Source: Parvibaculum sp040216885 (GTDB lineage: Bacteria; Pseudomonadota; Alphaproteobacteria; Parvibaculales; Parvibaculaceae). Taken from it: a stretch of DNA of 64,000 nt. The notes under the pieces were generated by a model. The model was given only the letters and a program-made list of their open reading frames with translations, was not told where the DNA came from and searched no databases. The DNA lies in assembly GCA_040216885.1 (NCBI GenBank), contig JAVJOG010000017.1, positions 186,001-250,000 of the forward strand, read 5' to 3'. The translations under genes and the position numbers were made by a program. Below, piece by piece: positions 56,243-64,000 of this stretch. The first letter of the stretch is position 1, and each line of letters opens with the position of its first letter.

Positions 56243-57361
56243 CTACAGCGGCACGCGCGTTCTTTCGACCTGCGCCCGGTTCAGCGCCACGCCGAGGCCC
56301 GGCCGATCGGGAACCGTCGCCCTGCCTTCGCTGATCGCGATCGGCGCGTCGATGATCTCGTCGCGCAGCGGAACCGGCGCGACGTCGCGCAGCATGATGT
56401 CGAAGTTCGGTTGGCTGGCGACGAGTTGCAGGCAGGCCGCAAAGCCGACATCCGAGCCGTAGTGATGCGGCGAAAACGCGATGCCGTGCCGGTGCGCGAT
56501 GCGGCAGAAATTGACCGCCTCGGTCAGCCCGCCGCAACGGCACGGGTCGGGCATGACGATGTCGACGAGCCCGCCCTTCAGGAACGTATCGACCTCTTCG
56601 GGCTCGAAGGCGTTCTCGCCCCAAGCGAGCCGCATCGCCGGACGGCGCCTGCGCAGCGCGGCATAGCCGTCGCGATCGTCGTTGAGCACCGGCTCCTCCA
56701 ACCAGGCCAGATCGAGATCGGCGAGCCGGTCCATCATCGCCGCCGCGCGCGGCGGCTTGAAGGCCTGGTTGGCGTCGATCATCAGCCTGATGTCGGGGCC
56801 CACCGCCTCCCGTGTTGCCCGGGCCTTTTCGACATCGACCACATCGTCAAAGCCGATTCGTATCTTGACCGCGCGGTAGCCGGCTTCGAGCGTCTGGCGC
56901 GCGCCGGCGGCCGGATCGGCGGCCGAAAAACCGACCGCGTAGCACTCAGCCTTGGTACGCAAGGCGCCGCCGAGCAGCGTGTGCACCGGCACGCCGTAAT
57001 GCTGGCCGGCAATGTCCCACAGCGCGATGTCGATGCCCGAGATCGCCTGACGGATCGCACCGATCGCCCACATCCGCGTGAAGCCGCGCGTGCCGTCAAC
57101 CATCCGGTTCCACAGCCGGCCGATCTCGAGCGGGTTTTCGCCGATCAGCATCGGGCCGAGCCCGTCCTCGATCGTCGCCCGGCGCTCGTGGATGCACCAG
57201 GGCGGGAAGTTGACCGAGGTCTCGCCGATCCCGGTGAGCCCGGCATCCGTTTCCACCTCGACGATGCCGAAATTGCGATGGGTCAGCGCCCCAACGGACA
57301 GCGGGATGGGCGTCTCCAGCTCGTGCTGGCACAGGATGAAGCGGATCGCGGTGATCTTCAT
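56243..57361 (-). CDS. Mandelate racemase / enolase superfamily acid-sugar dehydratase
   Basis: A 372-residue enolase-superfamily enzyme. The N-terminal capping domain starts MKITAIRFILCQHELETPIP. The barrel shows the general-base lysine in YRAVKIRIGF, metal ligands in MIDANQAF, WLEEPV and AWGENAF, and a histidine in FSPHHYGSDVG. A KxR motif with an opposite histidine fits sugar-acid dehydratases, but a cycloisomerase or racemase cannot be excluded. It would feed a 2-keto-3-deoxy acid to the pathway ending in the aldehyde dehydrogenases downstream. It is the first gene of the leftward operon, divergent from the binding-protein gene. Confidence 0.85.
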   Translation of the reverse strand: MKITAIRFILCQHELETPIPLSVGALTHRNFGIVEVETDAGLTGIGETSVNFPPWCIHERRATIEDGLGPMLIGENPLEIGRLWNRMVDGTRGFTRMWAIGAIRQAISGIDIALWDIAGQHYGVPVHTLLGGALRTKAECYAVGFSAADPAAGARQTLEAGYRAVKIRIGFDDVVDVEKARATREAVGPDIRLMIDANQAFKPPRAAAMMDRLADLDLAWLEEPVLNDDRDGYAALRRRRPAMRLAWGENAFEPEEVDTFLKGGLVDIVMPDPCRCGGLTEAVNFCRIAHRHGIAFSPHHYGSDVGFAACLQLVASQPNFDIMLRDVAPVPLRDEIIDAPIAISEGRATVPDRPGLGVALNRAQVERTRVPL

Positions 57362-57408
57362 CGGTGGCTGCCATCCTCCCTGCGGCTAGGCCCGACCGCC
57401 GGCGGCGA

Positions 57409-57436
57409 TTGACAGGCGTTCGCGCCCGGCTATAAC
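57409..57436 (+). promoter_or_regulatory. Strong sigma-70 promoter of the sugar transporter operon
   Basis: A perfect TTGACA at 57409-57414 is followed after 16 bases by TATAAC at 57431-57436, matching five of six -10 positions. Transcription would start at about 57443, exactly at the palindrome that follows. Confidence 0.75.
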
Positions 57437-57442
57437 TATTGG

Positions 57443-57453
57443 TGGTCTGACCA
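57443..57453. promoter_or_regulatory. FadR/GntR-type operator
   Basis: TGGTCTGACCA is a palindrome with perfect 5-base arms around one base. TGGT-n-ACCA palindromes are typical operators of FadR-subfamily GntR regulators. It covers the predicted start site of the promoter at 57409. The regulator encoded at 60738 in the same operon is the obvious ligand-controlled repressor. Confidence 0.65.
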
Positions 57454-57562
57454 GTAGTCAACTGCCCATAAGGCAAACGCGACCCTGGGAGGCCGATGGG
57501 GTTCGCGGACCGCAAACCGCGACGCCGAGCGGCCGCAACAGGCGCCAATTCGGGAGGAACTC

Positions 57563-58900
57563 ATGTCCAAGCATTTCACCGCGCGCTCGAGGCCGTCGCC
57601 GCTCACCCGCCGCCGCTTCCTGCGCAATTCGGCCGCCACTGGCGCGCTCGCTGCGCTCGGGCCAAGCTTATTGTCCGAGCGCGCTTTGGCGCAGGACTTC
57701 GCCGGTCAGGAACTCAACCTGATGATCATCCAGCCGCACGTCGCTGCGGGCGAGCGGATGGCCGCCGCCTTCAACGAGCTGACCGGTGCCACCGTTAACG
57801 TCACCTCAGTACCCTATGACGCGGTGCAGGCGCAGGCGACGCTCGACGTCCAGTCGGGCGCCAATCAGTACGACGTCATCGACTACTGGTACCCGACGCT
57901 CGGCGCCCTCGCCGAAGACGGCGTGCTGACCGACGTGTCCGAATGGATCGAGCGCGACGCCGGCGACATCATGCCGGACGATTTCATCCCGTCGATCTAC
58001 GACGTCTATACGCTTCACAATGGCAGCCGCTACGGCCTGCCCTATGACGGCGACACCCACGTGCTTTTCTGGAACCAGGCGATCTTCGATGAGGTCGGGG
58101 TCAGCGCGCCCACCACCTGGACCGAATATGCCGAGGTGGTCCGCGCGGTCACCGAGGCGCGCGGCGACGGCGGCCCCTACGGCGCAGCGATGCTCGGCTT
58201 CCCCGTCCCGATCATCATCGGCTCGAGCTTCGTCAACCGGCTGGCCGGCCATGGCGGCGCCTTCTTCAACCAGGACGGCAGCCCGGCGATGGACAGCCAG
58301 GCGGCGATGATGGCCGCCCAGGCGATGGTCGACGTCGCCCCGCACGTGCTGCCGACGCCGCTCGAGACCGCGTTCGACCAGGCCCTGCCCGCCTTCCTTT
58401 CCGGCCAGGTCGCGATGATGGAGTTCTGGACCGATCTTGGCGTCTACGCCCAGGATCCGGAAGGTTCGCAGATCGTCGACCAGTGGGATGTCGGCCCGAT
58501 GCCGACCGGTGGCGATGCCACCAATCCGCTCGCCGCGCTCAATGCCGGTTTCGGCTTTGGCGTGTCGACCGGCTCGCAGAAGCCGGAGCTTGCCTGGGAG
58601 TTCATCAAGTTCGCGACCGGCCAGAAGCATGGGCTCGAACTGCTCACCACCACCGGCACCGGCATCGACCCGACGCGCGTGTCCAACCTCGAGTCGGAGG
58701 AATATGCGAGCTTCGCGCCGAAGGTGCAGGAGGCGGCGCAGGCGTCGATGACCGGCGTGCTTGCCTGGCCGACGATCCCCGAGAGCCCGCGCCTGATGGA
58801 ACGGCTTTCGGACGAATTGGCGCTGATGCTGTCGGGCGATCAGGACGCCGAGACCGCGATGCGCAATACCCAGGCCGAGTGGGAGCGCATTCTTGGCTGA
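57563..58900 (+). CDS. Tat-exported sugar ABC transporter substrate-binding protein
   Basis: A 445-residue family-1 binding protein. The long N-terminus has a twin-arginine motif (TRRRFLRNSAATGALAAL, residues 13-31) and a cleavage site near ERALAQ, so it is exported folded. The mature part shows YDVIDYWYPTLGALAEDG, RYGLPYDGDTHVLFWN and AWEFIKFATG, typical of sugar or polyol binders of the CUT1 class. GGGAGG lies 6 bases before the ATG. It heads the rightward operon under the TTGACA promoter and the TGGTCTGACCA operator. Confidence 0.88.
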   Translation: MSKHFTARSRPSPLTRRRFLRNSAATGALAALGPSLLSERALAQDFAGQELNLMIIQPHVAAGERMAAAFNELTGATVNVTSVPYDAVQAQATLDVQSGANQYDVIDYWYPTLGALAEDGVLTDVSEWIERDAGDIMPDDFIPSIYDVYTLHNGSRYGLPYDGDTHVLFWNQAIFDEVGVSAPTTWTEYAEVVRAVTEARGDGGPYGAAMLGFPVPIIIGSSFVNRLAGHGGAFFNQDGSPAMDSQAAMMAAQAMVDVAPHVLPTPLETAFDQALPAFLSGQVAMMEFWTDLGVYAQDPEGSQIVDQWDVGPMPTGGDATNPLAALNAGFGFGVSTGSQKPELAWEFIKFATGQKHGLELLTTTGTGIDPTRVSNLESEEYASFAPKVQEAAQASMTGVLAWPTIPESPRLMERLSDELALMLSGDQDAETAMRNTQAEWERILG

Positions 58901-59840
58901 CACGGCCATCATAGACCCGGCTCGCCGGGAACGAGCGCGGTGCTACGGCGCCGCGCTCGCCGCGGCGCGTAAACCCTCGACCGGCGGGCTTGTCATGGTG
59001 CTGCCGCTGGTCGTCGGACTGGTCGTGTTCGCCGTCTATCCGTTCGCCTATCTGATCGTCCTTTCCTTCTCCGAAAGCAGCCTCGGCCGGCCGATGACCG
59101 ACTGGGTCGGCCTTGGCAATTTCGCCTACGCGCTGGAGGGCCGCTTTGGCGATACCCTGTGGCGCACCGTCTTCTTTGCGGTGCCGCTGAGCCTCGTTCA
59201 GATCGCGCTCGGCGTGCTGATCGCGGTGCTGTTCAACTCCGCGGTGCGCAGCGGCGCCCTCGTCCGGGCGCTGATCCTGCTGCCGCTGATGACCCCGCCG
59301 GTGATGGTGGGCGTCGCCTGGAAGCTGATCCTCAATCCCACCGGCGGGCTGATCAACGGCGTGCTTCTGAACTGGGGGCTGACCGACCAGCCGATCTCGT
59401 TCCTGGGTAGCAGCCCGTTCGCGCTGATGTCGATCGGCCTCGCCGACACCTGGCAATGGACCCCGTTCGTGGCGATCCTCGCTTTCGCCGCCCTGCAGGC
59501 GATCCCGGAGGACGTCTACGAGGCCGCCCGGCTCGACGGCGCCGGCCCGGCCGACATCTTCTTCAAGGTGACCCTGCCGCTGATCGCCCCGGCGCTGGTC
59601 ACCATCTTCCTTCTGCGGCTGATCATGGCGTTCAAGCTGTTCGACCTGGTCTATGTGCTCACCTCCGGCGGGCCGGGCTTCGACACCAATTTTTCGACCT
59701 ACATGATCTGGGAGACGCTGTTCCGCGACTTCGACGTCGGCGCTGCTGCCGCGCAGACACTATTGTTCGCGATCACCGTCGGCATCGTCACCCTGCCGGT
59801 CACCTGGCTGCACAAGCGCGCCGAGGCGATCCATGGCTGA
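58893..59840 (+). CDS. Sugar ABC transporter permease (MalF type)
   Basis: A 315-residue inner-membrane protein with six to seven helices and a permease loop EAARLDGAGPADIFFKVTLP. It starts with TTG at 58893, eight bases inside the binding-protein gene; the next in-frame ATG would remove the first helix. It overlaps the next permease by eight bases as well. Together with that protein it should form the sugar channel. No ATPase gene is seen in the window, so a shared or downstream ATPase must be used. Confidence 0.88.
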   Translation: MADTAIIDPARRERARCYGAALAAARKPSTGGLVMVLPLVVGLVVFAVYPFAYLIVLSFSESSLGRPMTDWVGLGNFAYALEGRFGDTLWRTVFFAVPLSLVQIALGVLIAVLFNSAVRSGALVRALILLPLMTPPVMVGVAWKLILNPTGGLINGVLLNWGLTDQPISFLGSSPFALMSIGLADTWQWTPFVAILAFAALQAIPEDVYEAARLDGAGPADIFFKVTLPLIAPALVTIFLLRLIMAFKLFDLVYVLTSGGPGFDTNFSTYMIWETLFRDFDVGAAAAQTLLFAITVGIVTLPVTWLHKRAEAIHG

Positions 59841-60741
59841 CGCCGTGCTCGATCATGCCGCCGCCCGTCCGCCGGCCGCCGCGCGCGCCGAGCGGCGACG
59901 CCGCTATGCCGCAACCCTTGCCGCCGATCAGGGTGCGCGCGACCGCCGCTGGCCGCTCCTTGTCGCCTATGCACTGGTCATCGCCTTCTTCGTCATCCCG
60001 CTCGCCTATCTCGTCTCGGTCTCCTTCAAGACCCCCGACGACGTGCTGTCGGGCCGTTTCCTGCCGACCGATCCGACGCTCGCCAACTGGCCGGCCGCGT
60101 TCGGCGCCACCGATCTGGGGCGCTTCATCTTCAATTCCGTGGTTGCCTCGCTCGCGAGCGCCTTTGTAACTATGGCAATCGCCGTGCCGGCGACCTACGC
60201 GATGGTCCGGCTCGATGTGGGGGGCCGCGTCCTGCCGACCTTCACGCTGGCCACTTACATGGCGCCGCCCGTTGTCGCCCTGATCCCTTTGTTCTTTCTG
60301 CTGCGGCAGATCGGCCTTTTGCACACGCTGCCCGGCCTGATCCTCGTCTATGGTCTTATGAACGTGCCGGTCGCCTTCTGGCTACTGACCGGCTTCATCC
60401 GCCAGGTGCCGCGCGAGATCGACGAGGCGGCCTGGATCGACGGTTCTGGAAGCTGGCGCACGCTGGTGCACATCGTTGTGCCGCTGATCGCACCCGGCCT
60501 TGCCGCCAGCTTCATCATCTGCGCCGTTCTCTCCTACAACGAGTTCCTGTTCGCATTCTTCTTCACCACGGATCCATCGCGCACGCTGACGATCGGCATC
60601 GCCCTGTTCCAGGGCGAGCGGCTGGTCAATTTCGGGCAGATGGCCGCCGCGTCGGTGACCGGGCTCGTGCCGGTCTATATCGTGGCCGTGGTCTGCCAGC
60701 GCTGGCTGGTCAGCGGGCTGGTCAGCGGAGGCGTCAAATGA
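59833..60741 (+). CDS. Sugar ABC transporter permease (MalG type)
   Basis: A 302-residue inner-membrane protein with about six helices, a positively charged N-terminus (ARAERRRRYAATLA) and a loop EIDEAAWIDGSGSWRTLVHIVVP, the permease signature. It pairs with the MalF-type permease. Its stop overlaps the start of the regulator gene by four bases (60738-60741). Confidence 0.88.
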   Translation: MADAVLDHAAARPPAAARAERRRRYAATLAADQGARDRRWPLLVAYALVIAFFVIPLAYLVSVSFKTPDDVLSGRFLPTDPTLANWPAAFGATDLGRFIFNSVVASLASAFVTMAIAVPATYAMVRLDVGGRVLPTFTLATYMAPPVVALIPLFFLLRQIGLLHTLPGLILVYGLMNVPVAFWLLTGFIRQVPREIDEAAWIDGSGSWRTLVHIVVPLIAPGLAASFIICAVLSYNEFLFAFFFTTDPSRTLTIGIALFQGERLVNFGQMAAASVTGLVPVYIVAVVCQRWLVSGLVSGGVK

Positions 60742-61517
60742 GCAACCTCGTCGACAAGTTCTCCTCGATCTCGCGCAACGCGGTGTGGAGCACCACGGCC
60801 GAGCAGATCCGGGCCCTGATCGAGGCCGGTGACCTGCCGGCCGAGACCCGGCTGCCCAGCGAGCGGCTGCTGTGCGACCGGCTGGGAATCAGCCGAGTCA
60901 GCCTGCGCGAGGCGCTGCGGGTGCTTGAGAGCGACGGCTATGTCGAGGTCAAGGCGGGGCTCGGCACCTTCGTGCGGCCGCCAGAAGCGTGGACGCCCAG
61001 CGCCCCGCTGGAGCAGTGGGGCCGCCAGCACGAGGAGCTGATCGAAAAACTGCTTGAAATGCGCGAACTGATCGAGCCGGGTATCGCCGGGCTCGCCGCT
61101 CGCAACGCCCGTCCCGAGGACATCGCCGCGCTACGCCGAGCCGTCGATCGGCTCGCGCTGACCGATGAAGGCAGCGAGCGCGCCATTGAGCTCGATGCGG
61201 AGTTCCATCGCCTGCTCGCCCATTCGACCCGCAATTCGGTGGTCGGCGACCTGATCGACTATGTGATGAGCGCCACCGGACAGGAGCGGCGCATCACCCT
61301 GGGCGAGACGGGCGGCGTGTCGCAGGCGGCCGAGGGCCATGGCGGCATCGTCGCCGCGATCGAGGCCCGCGATGCCGCCGGCGCCGAGGCGGCCATGCGC
61401 CGCCATCTGGCCGATGCCCGCGCCTTTCTCGCCCGCGCCAGGGGCCGGCTCGTGCCGATCGCCCCGCGCCAACCCGATATCGACACATCGCAGTCCGACA
61501 TGGAGGAAGAAGGATGA
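60738..61517 (+). CDS. FadR-subfamily GntR transcriptional regulator
   Basis: A 259-residue regulator. The N-terminal winged helix-turn-helix (about 15-80) has LPSERLLCDRLGISRVSLRE and GYVEVKAGLGTFV. The C-terminal FCD ligand domain (about 100-235) has the family pattern EMRELIEPGIAGLAARNA, followed by HRLLAHSTRN and a metal-ligand type histidine near the end (RRHLADARAF). It probably binds a sugar acid or related metabolite and represses the divergent promoters through TGGTCTGACCA. Four-base overlaps on both sides show that it is co-translated with transporter and cupin. Confidence 0.9.
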   Translation: MSNLVDKFSSISRNAVWSTTAEQIRALIEAGDLPAETRLPSERLLCDRLGISRVSLREALRVLESDGYVEVKAGLGTFVRPPEAWTPSAPLEQWGRQHEELIEKLLEMRELIEPGIAGLAARNARPEDIAALRRAVDRLALTDEGSERAIELDAEFHRLLAHSTRNSVVGDLIDYVMSATGQERRITLGETGGVSQAAEGHGGIVAAIEARDAAGAEAAMRRHLADARAFLARARGRLVPIAPRQPDIDTSQSDMEEEG

Positions 61518-61954
61518 ACCAGCGCGTCACTATCACGCAGGAAGAGGTTCTCGACGGAGCTCCCATGCAGCAGCGCTCCGGCGGCGTCAGAGATCTCAAG
61601 CTCGTCTATCCGGAGACGGGCCTCGACGCCAAGACGCTATGCATGGGCTTGGTCGAGATCGACCCCGGCCAGCATTCGCCCATGCACCGGCACAATTGCG
61701 AAGAGGTCTATTACGTGATCTCCGGCGAGGGCGAACTGGAAAGCGAGGGCAAGCGCTACCCGCTGAAGGCGGGCGGTGCCGGCCTCAACCGCCCCAACCA
61801 GACCCACAGGGTCTGGAACACCGGCAACGAGCCGCTCCGGCTGGTCGTCGTCGCCGGCATCATGTTGGTGCCGCTGTGGCCAGAATGGCCGACGCCGAGC
61901 CCCTACGAGGTGTTCGAGGGCGACACCGCCAACGCGCAGGTCGCGGCCGAATGA
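61514..61954 (+). CDS. Small cupin-domain protein
   Basis: A 146-residue protein with a single cupin barrel. Motif 1 is HSPMHRHNCEEVYYVISGEG, with the three metal ligands (two His and a Glu), and motif 2 is GLNRPNQTHRVWNTG, with the last His. It may be a sugar isomerase, epimerase or binding protein in the pathway; the exact reaction is unknown. Its start and stop overlap those of its neighbours by four bases. Confidence 0.85.
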   Translation: MNQRVTITQEEVLDGAPMQQRSGGVRDLKLVYPETGLDAKTLCMGLVEIDPGQHSPMHRHNCEEVYYVISGEGELESEGKRYPLKAGGAGLNRPNQTHRVWNTGNEPLRLVVVAGIMLVPLWPEWPTPSPYEVFEGDTANAQVAAE

Positions 61955-62436
61955 GCGCTGCGCCCGAACGGCATGAGGCGGCGCGCTGCCAACGGCTCGC
62001 CGCCATCGTCGCCGCGCTGCTGCCCGGCGACGACGTCTTTCCTTCGGCCAGTGATGTTGGCGTGCAGTGGATCGCCGAGCGCCGGCTGGAGGTGCTGATT
62101 GGCGCTGGCGGGCTCGACGATCTGCACGCGGCGATCGAAGCCGCGCTCTCCGGCGGTGTCGAGGCCGAGTCGGCCGCCCGTGCGCTCGAGGCGGGCCGGC
62201 CGGATCTGTTCGCGCCGCTGCTGCGGGTCGCCTACCTGTCATATTACGAGCATCCCGCCGTGACCGCGGCAATCCGCGCGCTCGGCTTCGACTACAACGA
62301 CGCGCCCCAGCCGCAAGGCTACGCGATGGACCCATTCGATCCGCAGACTGACCTGCCGGCCCGGCCAAACGGTCGCTACGTGCCGACCGACCAAGTCCGC
62401 CGCGTCGACCTGTCCGGGCTCGACCATCTCAGATAG
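61951..62436 (+). CDS. Gluconate 2-dehydrogenase subunit 3-like small subunit
   Basis: A 161-residue protein resembling the small (gamma) subunit of membrane-bound FAD sugar and gluconate dehydrogenases: LAAIVAALLPGDDVFPSASD at the start, AYLSYYEHPAVTAAIRALG in the middle, and the ending YVPTDQVRRVDLSG. In known complexes this subunit carries the Tat signal for both subunits. Here there is no twin-arginine signal, so the complex may stay in the cytosol. ATGA overlaps the cupin stop. The catalytic subunit follows after eight bases. Confidence 0.75.
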   Translation: MSAAPERHEAARCQRLAAIVAALLPGDDVFPSASDVGVQWIAERRLEVLIGAGGLDDLHAAIEAALSGGVEAESAARALEAGRPDLFAPLLRVAYLSYYEHPAVTAAIRALGFDYNDAPQPQGYAMDPFDPQTDLPARPNGRYVPTDQVRRVDLSGLDHLR

Positions 62437-62444
62437 GAGCGGCC

Positions 62445-64000
62445 ATGCTGCAAACCCTCAAACCACACCGTCACGACAAGGTCGACGTACTGGTCATTGG
62501 CGCCGGCGCCGGCGGCGCGATCTGCGCCATGCAGATGGCGGAGGCGGGCTTTGATACGGTGTGCCTCGAGCAGGGTCCTTGGTGGCCGGCCGAAGACTAT
62601 CCGCACTATCGCGCCGACTGGGAGTGGCGACGTGAGACGAGCTGGAATACCGCGCCCAACGCACGCGGCCTCAACAGCGACTATCCGGTCGACAGCGCCG
62701 ACGAGACGACCCTGATGTGGGGCGGCGTCGGCGGCTCGACGACGATCTACACCGCAACCTGGCCGCGCTTCCGGCCCTCCGACTTCCGCAAGGGCACCGA
62801 GCACGGCCTCGCCCCGGACTGGCCGATCTGCTACGAGGATCTGGCCGACTGGTACGAGCTCGCCGACCGCGCCTGTGGCGTCGCCGGCTGGCCCGGCGAC
62901 CCGGCGATGCCGCCGCGCGGCCCGTTCCAGACCCGCCCGGTGCCGCCCGGCAAGATGGGCCGCAGGGCGAAGATGGGGCTCGACCAGCTCGGCTGGCACT
63001 ATTGGGATATGCCGGTGGCGATCCTCGCCGAGGACTATGACGGCCGGCCCGCCTGCAACAATTGCGGCAACTGCCAGAACGGATGCCCCACCGGCGCGCT
63101 CAACGACATGGCCCGTACCCACTGGCCGCGCGCCCTCGCCGCCGGCTGCCGGCTGCGCACCGGAGCCCGGGTCGAGCGCATCGAGACCGATGCGACGGGC
63201 CGCGCGACCGGTGCGGTGTATGTCGACCGGCACACCGGCACCCGGCATTTCCAAGCCGCGGACATCGTGATCCTGGCGGCCAACGGGGTCGGCACGCCGC
63301 GGCTCCTGCTGCTGTCGGAAAACGCCGCCCATCCGAACGGGCTCGCCAATCGTTCCGACCAGGTCGGCCGCAATCTGATGCATCACACGCTATCGATCGC
63401 CGGCATCTGGGTCGACGAGCCGCTCGACACCCACAAGGGGATAGTGTCGGCCGCCTACATCGTCGAGGAATTCGCCGAAACCGATGTCAGCCGTGGCTTC
63501 GTCAACGGCGTTACGTTGCACATCGTGCGCATGAACGGCGCCGGCTTCCAGGCGCTTGGCGCCCATTCGGGCAACACCATGGCCTGGGGCCGCGACCATC
63601 ACCGCATCTTCTGCGAACGGTTCGACCGCGGCATCGGCTGCCTGATCGTCGGCGACGACCTGCCGCGCCCCGACAACCGCGTCACCCTGTCCGAGACGGT
63701 GACCGATTCCTCGGGCCTGCCCGCTCCGAGGGTGACCTACAGCCTTTGCGAGAACGACGAGCGGCAACTTCGCTTTGGCATCGCCCGTTCGCGCGACCTC
63801 GCCGACGCGCTCGACGCGGTCGACTACAAGATCAACGATTTCGGCCTCGAGGCGGGCAACTACGCCCCCGGCGCCTGGCACCTTCTGGGCACGGCCCGGA
63901 TGGGCGACAATCCCGACACGTCGGTCGTCAATCGCTGGCAGCAGGCCTGGGATTGCGCGAACCTGTTCATCGTCGACGGATCGGTGATGTGCTCGGGCGC
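62445..64000 (+). CDS. GMC-type FAD dehydrogenase with Fe-S cysteine motif (3' end outside window)
   Basis: A 518-codon open frame that runs past the window end. The FAD-binding Rossmann motif is VLVIGAGAGGAICAMQMAEA at about residues 16-35. Residues 204-214 are CNNCGNCQNGC, followed by Pro: cysteines 204, 207, 210 and 214. The C-x5-C-x3-C part has the spacing of the 3Fe-4S site in FAD glucose dehydrogenase. The C-terminal part has the GMC signature region (YAPGAWHLLGTARMGDNP) and VDGSVM. It oxidises an alcohol or sugar carbon and passes electrons out. It has AGGAG before the ATG at 62445, and the preceding small subunit is its likely partner. Confidence 0.88.
   Translation, partial: MLQTLKPHRHDKVDVLVIGAGAGGAICAMQMAEAGFDTVCLEQGPWWPAEDYPHYRADWEWRRETSWNTAPNARGLNSDYPVDSADETTLMWGGVGGSTTIYTATWPRFRPSDFRKGTEHGLAPDWPICYEDLADWYELADRACGVAGWPGDPAMPPRGPFQTRPVPPGKMGRRAKMGLDQLGWHYWDMPVAILAEDYDGRPACNNCGNCQNGCPTGALNDMARTHWPRALAAGCRLRTGARVERIETDATGRATGAVYVDRHTGTRHFQAADIVILAANGVGTPRLLLLSENAAHPNGLANRSDQVGRNLMHHTLSIAGIWVDEPLDTHKGIVSAAYIVEEFAETDVSRGFVNGVTLHIVRMNGAGFQALGAHSGNTMAWGRDHHRIFCERFDRGIGCLIVGDDLPRPDNRVTLSETVTDSSGLPAPRVTYSLCENDERQLRFGIARSRDLADALDAVDYKINDFGLEAGNYAPGAWHLLGTARMGDNPDTSVVNRWQQAWDCANLFIVDGSVMCSG

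Overview
The window is a piece of chromosome from an alphaproteobacterium, most likely of the order Hyphomicrobiales (Rhizobiales). The evidence is high GC and the gene neighbourhoods: lptC-lptA-lptB-rpoN-hpf-ptsN, sppA-ihfB-lapA, olsB/maeB/mutS-glnD-murJ-trpS-usp-nfu, a RegB/RegA (ActS/ActR) redox pair next to hrpB, and an Hsp20-DUF1150 pair. I cannot name the genus from the sequence alone.

Layout. 1-7.6 kb: the start of an exported protein, a ferric-iron ABC transporter (permease divergent from ATPase and binding protein), a DASS anion symporter, Fe-type superoxide dismutase, Hsp20 and a DUF1150 protein. 7.5-12.6 kb (minus strand): the LPS-export genes lptCAB, then rpoN, the hibernation factor hpf and ptsN. 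12.7-21.6 kb (plus): sppA, ihfB, lapA-domain protein, an ornithine cyclodeaminase relative, two RNA methyltransferases and lspA with stop/start overlaps, an AcuI-type reductase, a cytosolic hybrid kinase and olsB. 21.5-32.2 kb: maeB (minus), then mutS, glnD, murJ, trpS. 32.2-39.1 kb: an ECF42-type sigma-factor operon whose first gene carries an in-frame amber codon, usp, nfu, an L,D-transpeptidase, mmcB, regA and regB. 39.2-47.9 kb: hrpB, a YnjBCD-like ABC transporter, a second Hsp20, a nucleoside hydrolase and ribokinase.

48.0-53.1 kb: a tRNA-Leu(CAG) followed by a P4-type integrase, an AlpA-like regulator and a short, visibly AT-richer segment (cupin, PQQ-type sugar dehydrogenase, cytochrome P460-like protein). 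This is a small integrated element or its remnant. Its right edge meets an aldehyde dehydrogenase that seems to lack its normal C-terminal tail.

53.1-64 kb: a sugar-acid catabolic locus. Two aldehyde dehydrogenases and an enolase-superfamily dehydratase run leftwards. A Tat-exported sugar-binding protein, two permeases, a FadR-type regulator, a cupin, a small dehydrogenase subunit and an iron-sulfur GMC oxidoreductase (cut by the window end) run rightwards. A strong promoter with a GntR/FadR-like palindrome lies between them.

The most notable regulatory signals are four PhoB half-sites in perfect 11-bp register plus a Fur-like 7-1-7 box before the iron-binding-protein gene, an Irr-like palindrome overlapping the nfu promoter, a candidate ECF42 promoter before the sigma-factor operon, and the TGGTCTGACCA operator in the sugar-acid locus. 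I found no clearly undescribed defence or mobile system. The best leads are these regulatory arrangements, the amber-interrupted ECF42 partner gene, and the cytosolic-looking iron-sulfur GMC dehydrogenase.
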